Positions 13,301 to 22,737 are shown, counted from the stretch's first letter. The stretch is 64,000 nucleotides of DNA from Liolophura sinensis (GCF_032854445.1 NC_088302.1:40306191-40370190), one strand, 5' to 3'. A program made the numbers and translations. The notes: generated by a model not told the origin, from the letters alone.

Positions 13301-16300
13301 CTCATACAAGGATTGAAGGTTAAGCTTTTTTTAACTCTTGTATACTGGGCTATCTTACATGGATTGAAGGGTAGGCTTTTTTTTTTGCTCTCTAGTCTAG
13401 GGTATGGTGTGTACATTGTAAACGCACATTTTTGGATGGCAGGTTAGGCTTTGTTTTTACCTATTGTATATTGGGCTATCACACATGGATTGAAATTTTG
13501 GCTTTTGTTTCCTCCCTTGTTTAAGGTATGGTGTGTAAATGCACACTCTTAGATGGCAGGTTAAGCTTTTTTCTTAGCTCCTGTATAATGGCAATCATAC
13601 GTGGATCCCCAGCATACAGCGATAGAAAGTTATGTTCTGTTTGGGTTTTTTTTTTTTCATTTGTGTACATCTACAAATGGCCTACTGATGGAAGGCTGAA
13701 CTTTTTTATTGGCGTTAGTTTTATAGGATTTGTGAATGTTTTTTAATGATTCAGTTGATACACTTTCAGTTCAAGAATTCAGCAGTTACATAAACTGCAG
13801 TTTGTTTTCTGTAGTACACACTCTCTAGAAATTAAGCCTCCATGCAGGGCAATAATTTCTTGTATACAGGGTTTCTGTGACTTTAATGCTTATGAGATTT
13901 ATGGACTTTGCCAGATTTACCATTCTTGTAATTCACGGATTTATACAAGCCTTTCTTGTAGGGTTACAGTTTCTTATGCAGCCCCTTATCTAGATAATCT
14001 TTTTGTCTCCCTAGCTACTTTACCAGATTTGAAGAGTGTAAGAATTTACTGTGGTGTATACCAATTTATCTAGTTTACACTGTATCTGTAGAAAGCTTCC
14101 CACATCTGTATTAGTACTAGGGCCTATGACACTGACCGATGCATGTGCCTTCCTATGCTATGACGTAATGTTTAAACCATTAACGCAGACAGTGATTGTT
14201 GTCAGCTGAGTATTTGCTCAGCCAATCAGAGGGCTGCAGCTGCCACCCGTAGTACATGGATAGCCAATCATGGGAAGCGATTTGCATATCAAAGACCACT
14301 CCAGCCAATTGGTTTTCGAATACCTCACAATGAATTTTTTTTTACTACCATAGCTCAACATTTCCTCAGCCATTCACAGAATTGGAATTGTTCACGGATT
14401 GCCGCATGCAATTCACAATTTGCATATCAAAGATCACTGCCTAAGTTTTGTGCCTGAACTCCCCCCAATGATGTCTTTACCACCACCACACTTTACAACT
14501 TTCATTTTTATTCTGATTCCACTGTCTTGTTGACTGCTATACCAGGCAAGCTGGTGGGATTGTCAGAATGCCTTGTGATTTTTTGTTTCATGCATAAAAC
14601 TGACAGCCATTATATAAGTGAACATTTCTTGAGTATAGTGACAATGAGCTACAATGCAAATAAACATATCCTCACTGACTTGCATGTAACTGTTTCAGGG
14701 GGATATTGTACACACAAACCTGAGGACTGACACATTCGAGACAGTACATCTTTGCGATTTAGTAAAATTTTGTGAGAAGATTCATATTGTGGCACCTCAG
14801 ATAAAGCTTGAAAAGCGCTTATATAAGTTTTGCATGTTTATTGTAGGATATAAAGTGGCTGAATTTTCATGTTTTTTCAATTTTCAAATTACCGGTACTT
14901 GGTAAAAAAGCATTTGACATGTGAAGCAAAGGACAACATGTTAATTTGAAGCTAGTCTTTAGTATCGGTCTAAAATATCAAATATCCCTGTGTTTCAGTT
15001 GAAGGAAAGTGGTGGAAATACACCCCCTGGTGGAATATATGACAAGGGAGGTAACTTCCTGAGTGATCAAATATCAAGTGGACCAGGAAGTCAGATATCG
15101 TCTCAGAATTCCTCTCAGTCTGACTTAGTGAGACATTTAAGTGAAACGTTACTGAGACGGAAAGATTCCACAGGGGACACCGTTTCAACTGCATCTGCGT
15201 CTACATTAGGCTCAGACGAAACACGACCAAAACCTGTGAGGAAGGCTCCAGCACCTCCTGGTGGCACAAAGTCTACTAAGAAGAAATTTTTGCGCAGGCC
15301 AAGTAGACCTGCTCCACCTCCACCAGCCCCACCTACAGAGTCAGGAAAGGGAGATAATCCAAGCTCTGCATCTGATTCTGGAGACACAGTAATAATGCGC
15401 ACCGGTGACAGAGACTCTTGTGTTTCTTCAGAGAATAGATTCTCTGTGGACAGTTCAGTTGGACAGAACTCAGACTCTCCCGGGGAAAAGCCCCCATTAC
15501 CCAAACGCTTTGTCACACCGAAAATGGTGAAAATTCCCAAGAGGAAGTTGAAGCTACAAAACTCCACAATGTTACCGACACCTCCAGAGAGACCTGTGCC
15601 TCCCAGGCCATCCCCTGTGGAAGGAAAGAATAAGAAAAGTTACAAGAAAAAGTCATCAAAAAAATCTAAGAAGACTGAACCTAAATATCGGGGATCTGTG
15701 AGTAAACTGAGTAAGGCAGATATTTCTGGCCCTCTTCCTGTGGAAGAAAAGATAAGTGTGAAAACAGCAGACCCTGTGAGCCAGGCTTGTGAATCTGTGG
15801 TAGATTTGAATGGAAGCAAAGACGATGTGTTCAGAGATAATGAGGAAGTTTTGCCCAGAATTAACTCTCCAAGTCCATTGTCGTACAAAAAACAGCGTAT
15901 GGAGAAGACTCAGTCTCACGTTCCTCCACCTGTAGCTCCCAAGCCTAAACACGTGTCCCTAAACAGATTGTCACAAAATTCTTACCGACACTCTGGTTCA
16001 GACGTGGACAGGTCCCCCAGGAGCAGGAGTAACTCACCCATAATAAATGGTCAACTACCAGTCATCAGGGTGTCTGAGCCAGAAGTGCAGCATCCCGTGC
16101 CAAAACCACGACGACGCAACTCATCAGAGAACGAGATAAACTCCGAGGGAAATATACCTATCGAGATCGTGGATACAAGGTGGGTGGGGATAATGTCTTA
16201 GGTGATACATGTGACTTGCGTATAGAGATAGGTGAGCAGGAATACATACATATATGTCGTCTCCAGAGATAACTCACCTTTTAGAGCTTGTCGATAGTGA

Positions 16301-17463
16301 GTGAGTGACTATATATTATCTGGTGATAGCTTTCATGTGGGTGAGTAGGGGTAATGTCTCGGTGGATAACTCATCTATATAGATCGTGGATACTGTACAA
16401 TGTAGGCGAGTGGGGATATATGTGTATAGAGTCAGGGGATAACCTATTGAGATTGTGTATAGCAGGTGAGTGGGGATATTGTGCCAGGGGATAACTCACT
16501 TATAGAGATTGTAGATATTCTAGGTGAGTGAGGCTATGGACTCCGGGGGTTCATTATAACTCATTATAATTGTGGATATTCTGAGGTGGTTGGGAGGGGG
16601 GAGGGGGGATGTGTAGAGCTCCTGACAAAAATTGCGTATATCATAGTCTTGGAGGGTGGGGGCAACATACCTATTGAAATTGTGGATAGTCTGTAGTCTT
16701 TGGTGATAGCAAAACCACATAGATTGTGAAGATTGTTCGTTACATACCTATAGTGATTGATAAGAAAAAGTTTAGTTATAGCCTAAGTATCATATTTGAG
16801 CTTTGATTCTGTTTTGGACACCTGCATCAATTACTTGTGCTACAGATTTGAATAAATACAAAAATGCAGAATACTAATGAAGTCCTGGCAAAATATCAGT
16901 GTCTTTGACGGGAAGCTAAATAAGTTTTCATTCTGTTTATTAATCTTATCTCTGCCACAGGTTGAGGCAGAAGAAGAAATCACTGAAGAAGGCTGTGCGT
17001 AATTACACAGGGAACAAAGGAGAGCTGAGTTTTGAACAAGGCAGCTTTATTAAACAGATTAATGAGGTATAGTATTAATGAGTTTTTTTATTTTTTTTGT
17101 TTATTTTTTTAAAGAAAACCTAAGATAGCTGTACCATCAACTCACCACTAACTAAGGAATTATACAGAATGGAGTTACTTTAAAGAACCATGTATATCTA
17201 TCATATCAATGTGTTGGTCATTTTGTCTTTATCAGAGTTGAAAACACATTTTGAAGAGCGAGTGATATGAATACTCATTAATTATATGACCAGCTTGTTA
17301 TCTCCTAAGCACCATTGTTGAAAGGGCTTTACCCGGTTACTGTGAATTGCAGGTAGCTGATCGCCCTGGCTGGTATATGGGGATGTTGGCGGATGGCACA
17401 GTAGGCCAATTCCATGAGAGCAATGTGGAAGATCCAACACTACACAAGCACAGCTTGGCCTGA
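1241..17463 (+). CDS. Multi-SH3 protein with putative transmembrane segment (3' part of gene, 11 exons)
   Basis: Exons are 1241-1353, 6054-6180, 6545-6736, 8529-8776, 10317-10389, 10921-11123, 12016-12103, 12635-12789, 14999-16179, 16961-17066 and 17353-17463. All have AG/GT borders and matching phases, giving about 864 residues. In order there is a hydrophobic segment (residues 2-23 or 27) followed by RKRKK, SH3-1 (about 84-139), a linker, SH3-2 (about 256-318), SH3-3 (349-399), a proline/serine/lysine-rich linker (400-792) and a divergent SH3-4 (about 802-855). PxxP sites include 476-486, 499-511, 563-569, 597-605, 707-716 and 765-772. SH3 domains bind proline-rich ligands, so an adaptor or scaffold role is likely, with possible self-binding. 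The 5' end is outside the window. The SH3 part is secure; adding exon 1241-1353 across a 4.7 kb intron is inferred from phase and juxtamembrane charge. I do not recognise the orthologue. Confidence 0.88.
1738..4330. repeat. 56-bp minisatellite, about 46 units, intronic
   Basis: The unit contains GTGCTAGGTTGGATAAGG and TTTTAGATTGAGGTTATG. Unit variants (TTACATTTTGTA, TTGTTATTTGTA, TTGTATTTTGTA) occur in ordered blocks. The early part (to about 2700) is mostly a single unit type; later parts show dimers and trimers. It lies in the intron after the transmembrane exon. Confidence 0.95.
5534..5716 (+). mobile_element. SINE-A copy, 5'-truncated
   Basis: It carries AGCTCATGCTGGCTTCC, GGGAAGGTCTGCCAGCA and CCCCCGGGCTCTGCCCGG, and ends GCGTAAAACACCAATCAATC, like the copies with target-site duplications at 23468, 31963, 46003 and 48457. 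Confidence 0.85.
5725..6018 (+). mobile_element. SINE-C: different tRNA-derived SINE, ends at splice acceptor
   Basis: The tRNA-like head has CTGGTCTAGTGATTAG (A-box-like) and GTGAGTTCAAACCC (B-box-like). The body differs from SINE-A (GTCAACATTAACGTGCC). It ends in an A-rich tail just before the acceptor at 6053, so part of the acceptor region may derive from the element. Confidence 0.65.
6054..6180 (+). CDS. Exon: juxtamembrane proline motif
   Basis: The acceptor TTTGTTTGTCAG leads into the frame RAENDKELWMNTTLELPPLPPSP, and the donor is ATG|GTAGGA. It is entered in phase 0 and left in phase 1. The PPLPPSP stretch is a possible SH3 ligand close to the membrane. A SINE-like element ends about 35 bases upstream of the acceptor. 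Confidence 0.8.
6470..6520 (+). mobile_element. SINE-A tail fragment
   Basis: It holds only the end of the element (AAAAGTGAAAAATCTTACAC, then CAATCAAATAAATAAATAAT), 25 bases before the SH3-1 exon acceptor. Confidence 0.5.
6545..6736 (+). CDS. Exon: SH3 domain 1 (complete)
   Basis: One exon encodes an entire SH3 domain. It shows an ALYDY-like start (VIHEFDA), an acidic RT loop (LDSQLSLTMGQ), the WW pair of the specificity pocket (DNGWWRG) and the terminal GWFPGEYVKPL with the conserved Pro and Tyr. All ligand-contact positions look intact. Phase 1 on both sides makes it a symmetrical exon, easily shuffled or skipped. Confidence 0.93.
6869..7100. repeat. 25-27-bp minisatellite, about 9 units, intronic
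   Basis: The unit is CAATATCAGGTACATGTATC plus AACAGT(T). Each unit carries the palindrome TACATGTA. Because the unit is short and stop-free, spurious open frames appear on both strands. Confidence 0.92.
7101..8528. other. Intron sequence without recognised features
   Basis: AT-rich intron between SH3-1 and the linker exon. I see no conserved reading frame or repeat with other copies in the window. Confidence 0.5.
8529..8776 (+). CDS. Exon: hydrophilic linker
   Basis: The acceptor TTGACTTTCTAG and donor CAG|GTGCAG bound a frame of 82 full codons rich in Ser, Lys, Gln and Asp, with no domain that I recognise. It separates SH3-1 from SH3-2. Phases 1 and 0 match the neighbours. The frame reads into a stop 13 bases past the donor, which supports the splice. 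Confidence 0.82.
8945..9165 (+). mobile_element. Degenerate tRNA-derived SINE
   Basis: CTATCACCAATATGGTTGTG and GAGTTCAAAACCAGG resemble the B-box region of SINE-A. CTTCAGTATGGTGTAAAGCA near its end resembles the SINE-A end. It is heavily diverged. Confidence 0.4.
9760..10275 (+). mobile_element. Dispersed repeat D/C composite, copy 1
   Basis: The first part (to about 10000) matches copies at 26890, 44380 and 52030 (TTTTTGCTGTTACTTTGGAA, AATTACCTTTCACAAAATA). The second part (about 10040-10275) matches 44600-44805 (GTTTGATCAGG, GACCAGGCTCGA, GATACACAGACCATCTGACC), ending in GGCTGTACTGTATG. Confidence 0.75.
10317..10389 (+). CDS. Exon: short linker
   Basis: The acceptor TTTCTTGTCACAG and donor CACG|GTAAGAG bound 24 codons (ESKDAALNSLEIGSSVDVNL...). 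Phases 0 and 1 fit the flanking exons. It follows directly after a dispersed repeat copy (about 9760-10275). Confidence 0.78.
10921..11123 (+). CDS. Exon: SH3 domain 2
   Basis: Sixty-seven codons give an atypical SH3. CYQWQPD stands at the ALYDY position, followed by a long RT loop (SNPNRVSLNVNDIV), VGWVRVRKD with a single Trp, and GVVPHTYLGSLE with the conserved Pro and Tyr. The donor is GAG|GTGAGA. Phases 1 and 0. Confidence 0.88.
11633..11952. repeat. Long foldback (inverted repeat), arms about 148 bp
   Basis: The left arm, about 11633-11780, pairs with the right arm, about 11800-11952, around a spacer of about 19 bases. Examples are AACATGTTATCTCAACAATT against the reverse complement AACATGTTAACTCAACAATT, and TTTCCACCAGATTTTCACAT against TTTCCACCAGAATTTCACAT. 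Arms look roughly 75-80% matched by eye. It is probably a foldback or MITE-type DNA element within the intron. Confidence 0.85.
12016..12103 (+). CDS. Exon: linker between SH3-2 and SH3-3
   Basis: The acceptor CTGTTGACAATAG and donor ATAG|GTAACA bound 29 codons (DPVVEASHRIQDQLQVNRLS...), which look amphipathic or helical. Phases 0 and 1. The exon starts about 60 bases after a 320-bp foldback repeat in the preceding intron. Confidence 0.8.
12635..12789 (+). CDS. Exon: SH3 domain 3
   Basis: The acceptor TTTTGTTTTTACCCCAG leads into a near-canonical SH3: AIYPYIA, AEDLSFEEGEII, ENGWWHG and AGWFPGSYVE, with all conserved aromatic positions and the Pro present. The donor is GAG|GTATGC. Phases 1 and 0. 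Confidence 0.93.
12790..14998. other. Intron, mostly unique sequence
   Basis: Apart from the tandem array at 13216-13610 and a SINE-A-like tail scrap near 14600-14650, I see no coding exon. Two similar pieces (TTTGCATATCAAAGACCACT near 14281 and its relative near 14420) suggest a short local duplication. Confidence 0.5.
13216..13610. repeat. Degenerate 50-70-bp tandem repeat, intronic
   Basis: About seven units begin AGCTTTTTTT and contain AGCTCCTGTATAATGGGC and CATGGATTGAAGGTTA. A G-run (13187-13201) precedes it. An unlike middle unit with GGTATGGTGTGTA occurs twice, so the array has two unit types. Confidence 0.75.
14999..16179 (+). CDS. Large exon: proline/serine/lysine-rich disordered region
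   Basis: This exon has 393 codons of low-complexity, probably disordered sequence. SH3-ligand motifs include APAPPGG, RPAPPPPAPP, KPPLPKR (class II), RPVPPRPSP, PPPVAPKPK and PVPKPRRR. A lysine-rich block lies near residues 609-624 and there are Ser-rich stretches suited to phosphorylation. The acceptor is TGTGTTTCAG; the donor ACAAG|GTGGGT is in phase 2. Reading through the donor meets a stop after six codons. The opposite-strand open frames over it are composition shadows. Confidence 0.9.
16961..17066 (+). CDS. Exon: first half of SH3 domain 4
   Basis: The acceptor TTATCTCTGCCACAG is followed by one base completing a split Arg codon, then LRQKKKSLKKAVRNYTGNKG and ELSFEQGSF. The ELSFEQG turn is SH3-like. 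The donor is GAG|GTATAG. Phases 2 and 0. Confidence 0.85.
17353..17463 (+). CDS. Exon: end of SH3 domain 4 and C-terminus
   Basis: The acceptor TGTGAATTGCAG is followed by VADRPGWYMGMLADGTVGQ, FHESNVEDPTLHKHSLA and TGA at 17461-17463. The end of the SH3 fold is recognisable, but the usual Pro and Tyr of the ALFPxNYV end are His and Asn, so canonical PxxP binding is doubtful. Confidence 0.86.
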   Translation, partial: VADRPGWYMGMLADGTVGQFHESNVEDPTLHKHSLA

Positions 17464-17584
17464 TACCCGTGTAACTCACCGAAAATCATAGTGTGGTGGA
17501 CTTCAAGTGATGAACGGAATGGAGAATGCTAGGGCAAATGGCCACCAGTATGTACTGTGCTGGGATCTGTGGTCACCAGAATTT

Positions 17585-17975
17585 AGTGTGTGTTGGGAAC
17601 AGTGAACAAGGAGTGTGCTGGCACCAAAGATCCCATCATCATGCTTCGGTAACAGTATCAGAGATCACCAATATGGAGTGTGCTGGCACCAGTGATCATG
17701 AGTGTGAAGTGTGTTTACACCAGAGATCATCAGCATGGAATGTGTTGATACAGAGATCACCAGTGCAGAGTGTGTTTATGCTAGTGATCACTAGTATGGA
17801 GTGTTTTTACACCAGAGATCATCAGCATGGAGTGTGTTGGCACCAGAGCTCACCATTTTTGAGTGTGCTGACACTAGAAATCATTAGCCTGGAGTGTACT
17901 GGGATCAGTAATCACCAATATGGAGTGTGTTTACACCAGAGATCATGGGCATGGAGTGGGTTGAAGACAGTAATC
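17585..17975. repeat. About 32-bp degenerate minisatellite after the SH3 stop codon
   Basis: Units read like ATCACCAGCATGGAGTGTGT and TGGCACCAGAG. They vary much in sequence. A 153-codon open frame across it is a by-product. It would lie in the 3' UTR if polyadenylation is at 18700 or later. Confidence 0.8.
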
Positions 17976-18029
17976 ACTGTTTTATGATATGTGATAACAA
18001 CCATGACAACTGCAGATTATTCTGCCAGG

Positions 18030-18690
18030 AAACTAGTGAGGAGACTTCTTTTTGTCACTGAACAATAGTGGGAAATTCCTACACTCATTGAGTAATAGTG
18101 TGGAGTTCCTGCACTTAGTGAGCAATAGTGGGAGATCCTGTAATCACTGAGTGACAGTGAGAAATGCCTGCACTCACTGAGCAACAGTTGGAGATTTATA
18201 CACTCACTGAGCAATAGTCCGAAATTCCTGCACTCACTGAGCAATGGTGTGGAATTCCTGCACCCACTGAGCAATAGTGGGTGATCCTGTAATCACTGAG
18301 CAACAGTGAGAGATCCTGTAATCACTGAGCAACAGTGAGAGATCCTGTAATCACTGAGTAATAGTGGGAGATCCTGTAATCACTGAGCAACAGTGGGAGA
18401 TCCTGTAACCACTGAGCAACAGTGGGAGACCCTGTAATCACTGAGCAATAGTGGGAGATCCTGTAATCACTGAGCAATAGTGGGAGATCCTGTAATCACT
18501 GAGTAATAGTGGGAGATCCTGTAATCACTGAGCAACAGTGGGAGATCCTGTAATCACTGAGCAACAGTGGGAGATCCTGTAATCACTGTGCAACAGTGGG
18601 AGATCCTGTAATCACTGAGTAATAGTGGGAGATTCATACACTCACTGAACAGTGATTGGAAATTCCTGCACTCACTGAGCAATAGTGGAA
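18030..18690. repeat. 29-bp minisatellite, about 22 units
   Basis: The unit is GAGCAACAGTGGGAGATCCT then GTAATCACT. It is homogeneous in the centre and diverged at the edges (GAAATTCCTGCACTCACT), as expected for turnover from the middle. It is probably in the 3' UTR of the SH3 gene. Confidence 0.93.
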
Positions 18691-18699
18691 AATTCCATT

Positions 18700-18705
18700 A
18701 ATAAA
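18700..18705 (+). terminator. Candidate polyadenylation signal of the SH3 gene
   Basis: AATAAA is followed within 15-35 bases by a TG/T-rich stretch (GTTACATGTTGCTAATTTG). It lies 1.24 kb after the stop codon, just past two tandem arrays that would be part of the 3' UTR if this site is used. Other AATAAA sites at about 19615, 20572 and 20877 are alternatives. Confidence 0.4.
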
Positions 18706-18739
18706 ACGGAAAGTTACATGTTGCTAATTTGTTCCTGTG

Positions 18740-21265
18740 ACAAAATTTCTCTTGACCAACATTCACCGGAAAAGTGCTGGACTGACCTTTAACTTCACAG
18801 ATTTTACTGGACAGTAAATCGCCTCTTGGGATTTCTGTGGTCATGGTCAGCAATATGCAAATGCTGACCTGACTAGTGGACTAATGCAAAATAATCATGC
18901 GTATTAAAATGGCCAATAGTTTCGCACATTTCATTGACCAGTCGTACTTAATCAGTGGAGATTAACCGATTACACACTGCACATATATACATATAGTTCT
19001 ATTGTCTTGGTAGTAATTTAATTATTATTCAGCATCCTTGACACCAAAATATTCATGTATTTCACTGCTTTTCATTTACTTGTCACAAGGAGTATCATCA
19101 GTGCAAACCCAAGACATGGTGTACTTGTTTCCTCGGTGGAAATACATTACCAAAATTTTTTTAACCACATACACAACAAAAGTTTTTGGCCTATTAAATG
19201 TATTATGGCCTTGTGACAAACACCGAGTTAGTGATTGTCAATAGCAATAATAGCTGAGCTCAGGTACATCTGAACAACATAGATTTTACTTGTACTTGAC
19301 CCGCGCAGGTTTCTCAATAGTTAGGATTTTAGTATAAATGGGTACATGTACATGACTTCTCTATGTTTTTGTACTTAAGTGTGCTAAGAATTACTTCTTT
19401 TGTGCATTTCTCCACAAAGTTTGATACCTGTGTAAAGGCTTTTTTAGTATTATTTTATAAATGTTTATCCCTTTATAAACACTTTTGGTACAATGCATCT
19501 TGCAGAATGTGTAGAATAAGTATTATAACATGGGTAATGTCTGTCTCTAGTTTTGCTTGTTGTCCCGTTCTTGTGATATTACATGCCTAAGAATCCTTAT
19601 GGATATTTTAGTTGCAATAAATTGGTCTTTTGCTAACTGATCTGGAAAAATGCTTATTTGCATTTTTAATGCCAACAGTTTCTTTTTCAGCCTTGCATTT
19701 TGCTCACTTAATTAATAGTTGAGATAATAATCTCTTGGAGAATTAAAATTGTGCAAATTCTTTCCAAAAGATTAAAGTGTTGCAAATCCCATCTGGAAGA
19801 TAAAATATTGAAATTTTTCTGCGAGTTAAAGAAGTTTATCAAATGAATACAACATGCAATTATAAGAAATTAAATCCCAAGCTGTGTTCACCTTTCAATA
19901 GGAAGACTGTTATTATTATGACAGAAACGGATGGATAGCATTCAATGTTTGAAAACATGGTACAAATGCATAAAGCTTCAATCTTTGGAATATTTTTTGC
20001 CATTTTATGGCGGTCATTTTGCAACAGCACTTATGCCCACCTGCAATAATATATTTGACCGTATGTTTTCGTTGATCATTTTCGCAATAGGGACTGTTTC
20101 TGAAAATCATTTTATAACATTTTTTTATAACATTTTAAAAAGTGTCTAACCCTGAAACATTTTAAATAACAAGTTTTGTTTATTTCCTTTGCTTTTAATA
20201 TTCTCCACAATTCTGTCCTGTGCTGCTATAACTTTTATGTTTTTGCTATTTAAATTTATAGCTTTGCTGTTTTCCATTGCATTCAGTTGCATGTACACCT
20301 AGTTTTTTTATGTGATACTAATGCTGTTTTACATACATGTATGGTTTGTCTTTTAACATAATATCATAATTTATTGCAAACATCTGGCTGATTTTAATAT
20401 AATTTAACATTTCTGATTCAATACTCACCTACTATTGTTGTTACTGGTAGTGAAATTCTTGTTGCCAGTAATATCCTAATCAGATTAATTTATAGGACTA
20501 TATATCTTATATCAGCATTGTAATGATAATGCCTACCTATGTTTATCAAGTGTGCCATGCATGTACATGTAATAAAACAGTATTTTGTACTAATAGCTCT
20601 TCATTAGTGTATATTAATTATATTTTTGGACACAGAGAAAAGCTTTGCGTGTTCACTAATCATGACTGAGAATAAAGGTTCAGCACATTGACCATGTATT
20701 GTGTAACATGAAGGCTTCAAAGCCTGCCTCAGAACAATATTGTGATTTGCATAAAGGTGCTATCAATTTATATTCATTTCAGATATTAAAATATGTCTAT
20801 AGGTTGATTCTTGACAAAAATAGTGAAATGTCATTAAGACTGTAAGTGTCAACAGAAATATGTTGAAGACTTTTGAAATAAAGAAACATGTGCCTTAAAG
20901 ATTTGAAATATTTAGCTGAGATGTCAGTTCTGTGAATGAATTATGATAATGACATTTAATATTATTGTGGATGTTTTTATATATAATTATATATCTACAA
21001 TTGTTTAAGGCCATCATTAAAAATGTGCTGAATAAATTTGCTAAAGAAAATGTCAAAAAATATTTATTTGTTTTGTTTTTTTAATTGTTAAATATACACA
21101 TATATCTCTATGTACATGTAGTATAGACACCTGTACACATAAATCCAAATTACACGCCCACACCATCTCAGTGTGTCTGTAAGAGCTGTAACTGACAGTG
21201 TTGGATGTTTGCTTCCATACACTTTTCACCATGAGGAGCAGAAGATTGTCTTTATGTCAATATAT
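18740..21265. other. AT-rich gene-free stretch
   Basis: I see no exon with convincing splice sites, no repeat copy and no promoter signature. Several AATAAA motifs (about 19615, 20572, 20877) could serve the upstream gene. Confidence 0.5.
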
Positions 21266-21269
21266 GACA

Positions 21270-21395
21270 GCAACCTGTAGATGATTGTGGGTGTCCCCTT
21301 GGCTCTGCCTGGTTTCTTCCCACCATGATGCTGGTGGCCATCCTGTAAGTGAAATATTAAACATAAATATTATGACAGTAAACACCAATCAAATA
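21270..21395 (+). mobile_element. SINE-A 3' fragment
   Basis: CTTGGCTCTGCCTGGTTTCT, then CCCACCATGATGCTGG and AAACACCAATCAAATAAAT match the SINE-A right half. Confidence 0.7.
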
Positions 21396-21496
21396 AATAC
21401 ACAAATTCAGTCACAAGAACACATCAAATGTGGTTTGAATCTGGGCATTAGACTGGGAACTAGCAGTCTTCAAAAGCCACCAAGCCACCATGACCG

Positions 21497-21600
21497 CTTT
21501 GGTAGCCAAGTGGTTAGAGTGTCCACCTTGGAGTCATTAAGTCTCGGGATCAAACCTGGGTCGTGTCATACCAAACTTCATATACAGTAAATGCCAAAAA
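21497..21600 (+). mobile_element. SINE-B head fragment
   Basis: The tRNA-like head has GGTAGCCAAGTGGTTAGAGT (A-box-like) and GGGATCAAACCTGGGTCGTG with TCATACCAAA, matching the head of the SINE-B copy at 30237. Confidence 0.65.
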
Positions 21601-22009
21601 AGGACCTAAATCACCTCCTATAGCACCATGGTTGAAGCAGAATTATGTAAAAAAAAATGCGGTGGAAGTAAAATACAATTTATTATATATCAGTGGTTTA
21701 GGAGTACTGTCTTGTCATCTTATTTATTAAACATTTACATGAAAACAATGCAAAGGGACAATGTTTCGGGGAACACCAATGAAATAAATTACCTGGTAAA
21801 CAAATAAACATCATAAGAAGCAATCATGAATTACTGGCCAATGTCTACCTGAGCATCACAAATGTGTTAGGTCCGAGCTGGCTCCATGTTATACTCATTC
21901 TGTTTTATATAGTTCAAAAGACCATAGCTGTTGGCGAATAAGGACCCCCACCCCCCACCCATACCCTGTTAGAACCATGCAACTTCACGCTGGCGTAACT
22001 GTGGTCTGA

Positions 22010-22140
22010 CATCGGGAGGTTTCTCTATTACCATGGTGAGTTCGGGGGTTTCCCGACCCCAGTTCCTCAGGGCATAAATCTTACCGCCGTCGTGAAGTAT
22101 TCTTGACAATAGTGTAAAACACCAATCCAATAAACGAATA
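22010..22140 (+). mobile_element. Degenerate SINE-A 3' part
   Basis: It contains TTTCCCGACCCCAGTTCCTC, CGCCGTCGTGAAGTATTCTT and GTGTAAAACACCAATCCAAT. Confidence 0.6.
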
Positions 22141-22504
22141 AATCACACAGGTGTGATAAACAAATAATTAAACTTAGCCCCCAAGCTCGGAGGAAACACC
22201 CACCGAAATGACACTCGCATAATGTCCGGCCCGTGCAGTCTTGGTCTAGTATTAAAAAAAAAAAATCACGTATTTTTGAGGGTGGGCATTTTTGTAGAGT
22301 GGTTTACATTATTTATTTGTGAAATATACTTCTTCCTCAAACAAGCCCTACATAAATCCATCTATCCTGCTATGTTTGGTGGCATTTGAAATTACTACCG
22401 AAATAACCATTCTGCTGCGTTTATGCCTATGGGTTTCATGTTGGTAACTTTGCATAATTAGGTTTGTCATATACCACCGACTCCCGCAATCCTGGTCAAA
22501 AGCT

Positions 22505-22575
22505 GTGAAGTGACGTCATAAAGCTCTGACGTTTTACGTCACGTTGCTAACGTCAACATTACGGTAGAAGTAAGA
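22505..22575 (+). promoter_or_regulatory. CRE-like cluster upstream of the kinase-like gene
   Basis: A perfect CRE palindrome TGACGTCA lies at 22511-22518. TGACGTTT follows at 22527-22534, TTACGTCA at 22534-22541 and AACGTCA at about 22549-22555. All lie within 65 bases before the ATG at 22576. CREB/ATF-family bZIP proteins bind such sites. No TATA box is evident. The role is inferred from motif density and position. Confidence 0.55.
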
Positions 22576-22737
22576 ATGGCATCAAAACGTGCACGTCAAC
22601 GTTCTACGGAAGCGAATATGTTGAATAGTGAATACCCAAGAGAAACGAAGACAACAAATGGAGCCAGACAGCGACAGAGGAAGGTGGGCCGAAATGGCGG
22701 TGGTGACAATTTTGGGCAGGAAGATCCAAAGGAAGTG
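22576..22737 (+). CDS. Kinase-like gene exon 1 (start)
   Basis: The ATG follows the CRE-like cluster. It encodes 54 residues (MASKRARQRSTEANMLNSEY...), strongly basic. The donor is GAAGTG|GTGAGC, phase 0. An alternative donor AAG|GTGGGC lies near 22684, but the chosen one joins the next open frame perfectly. Confidence 0.7.

Noticed and set aside
15115-15952. Minus-strand frames of 82-150 codons opposite the large SH3-gene exon
   Set aside because: They are composition shadows of a real coding exon with well-supported splice phases on the plus strand.
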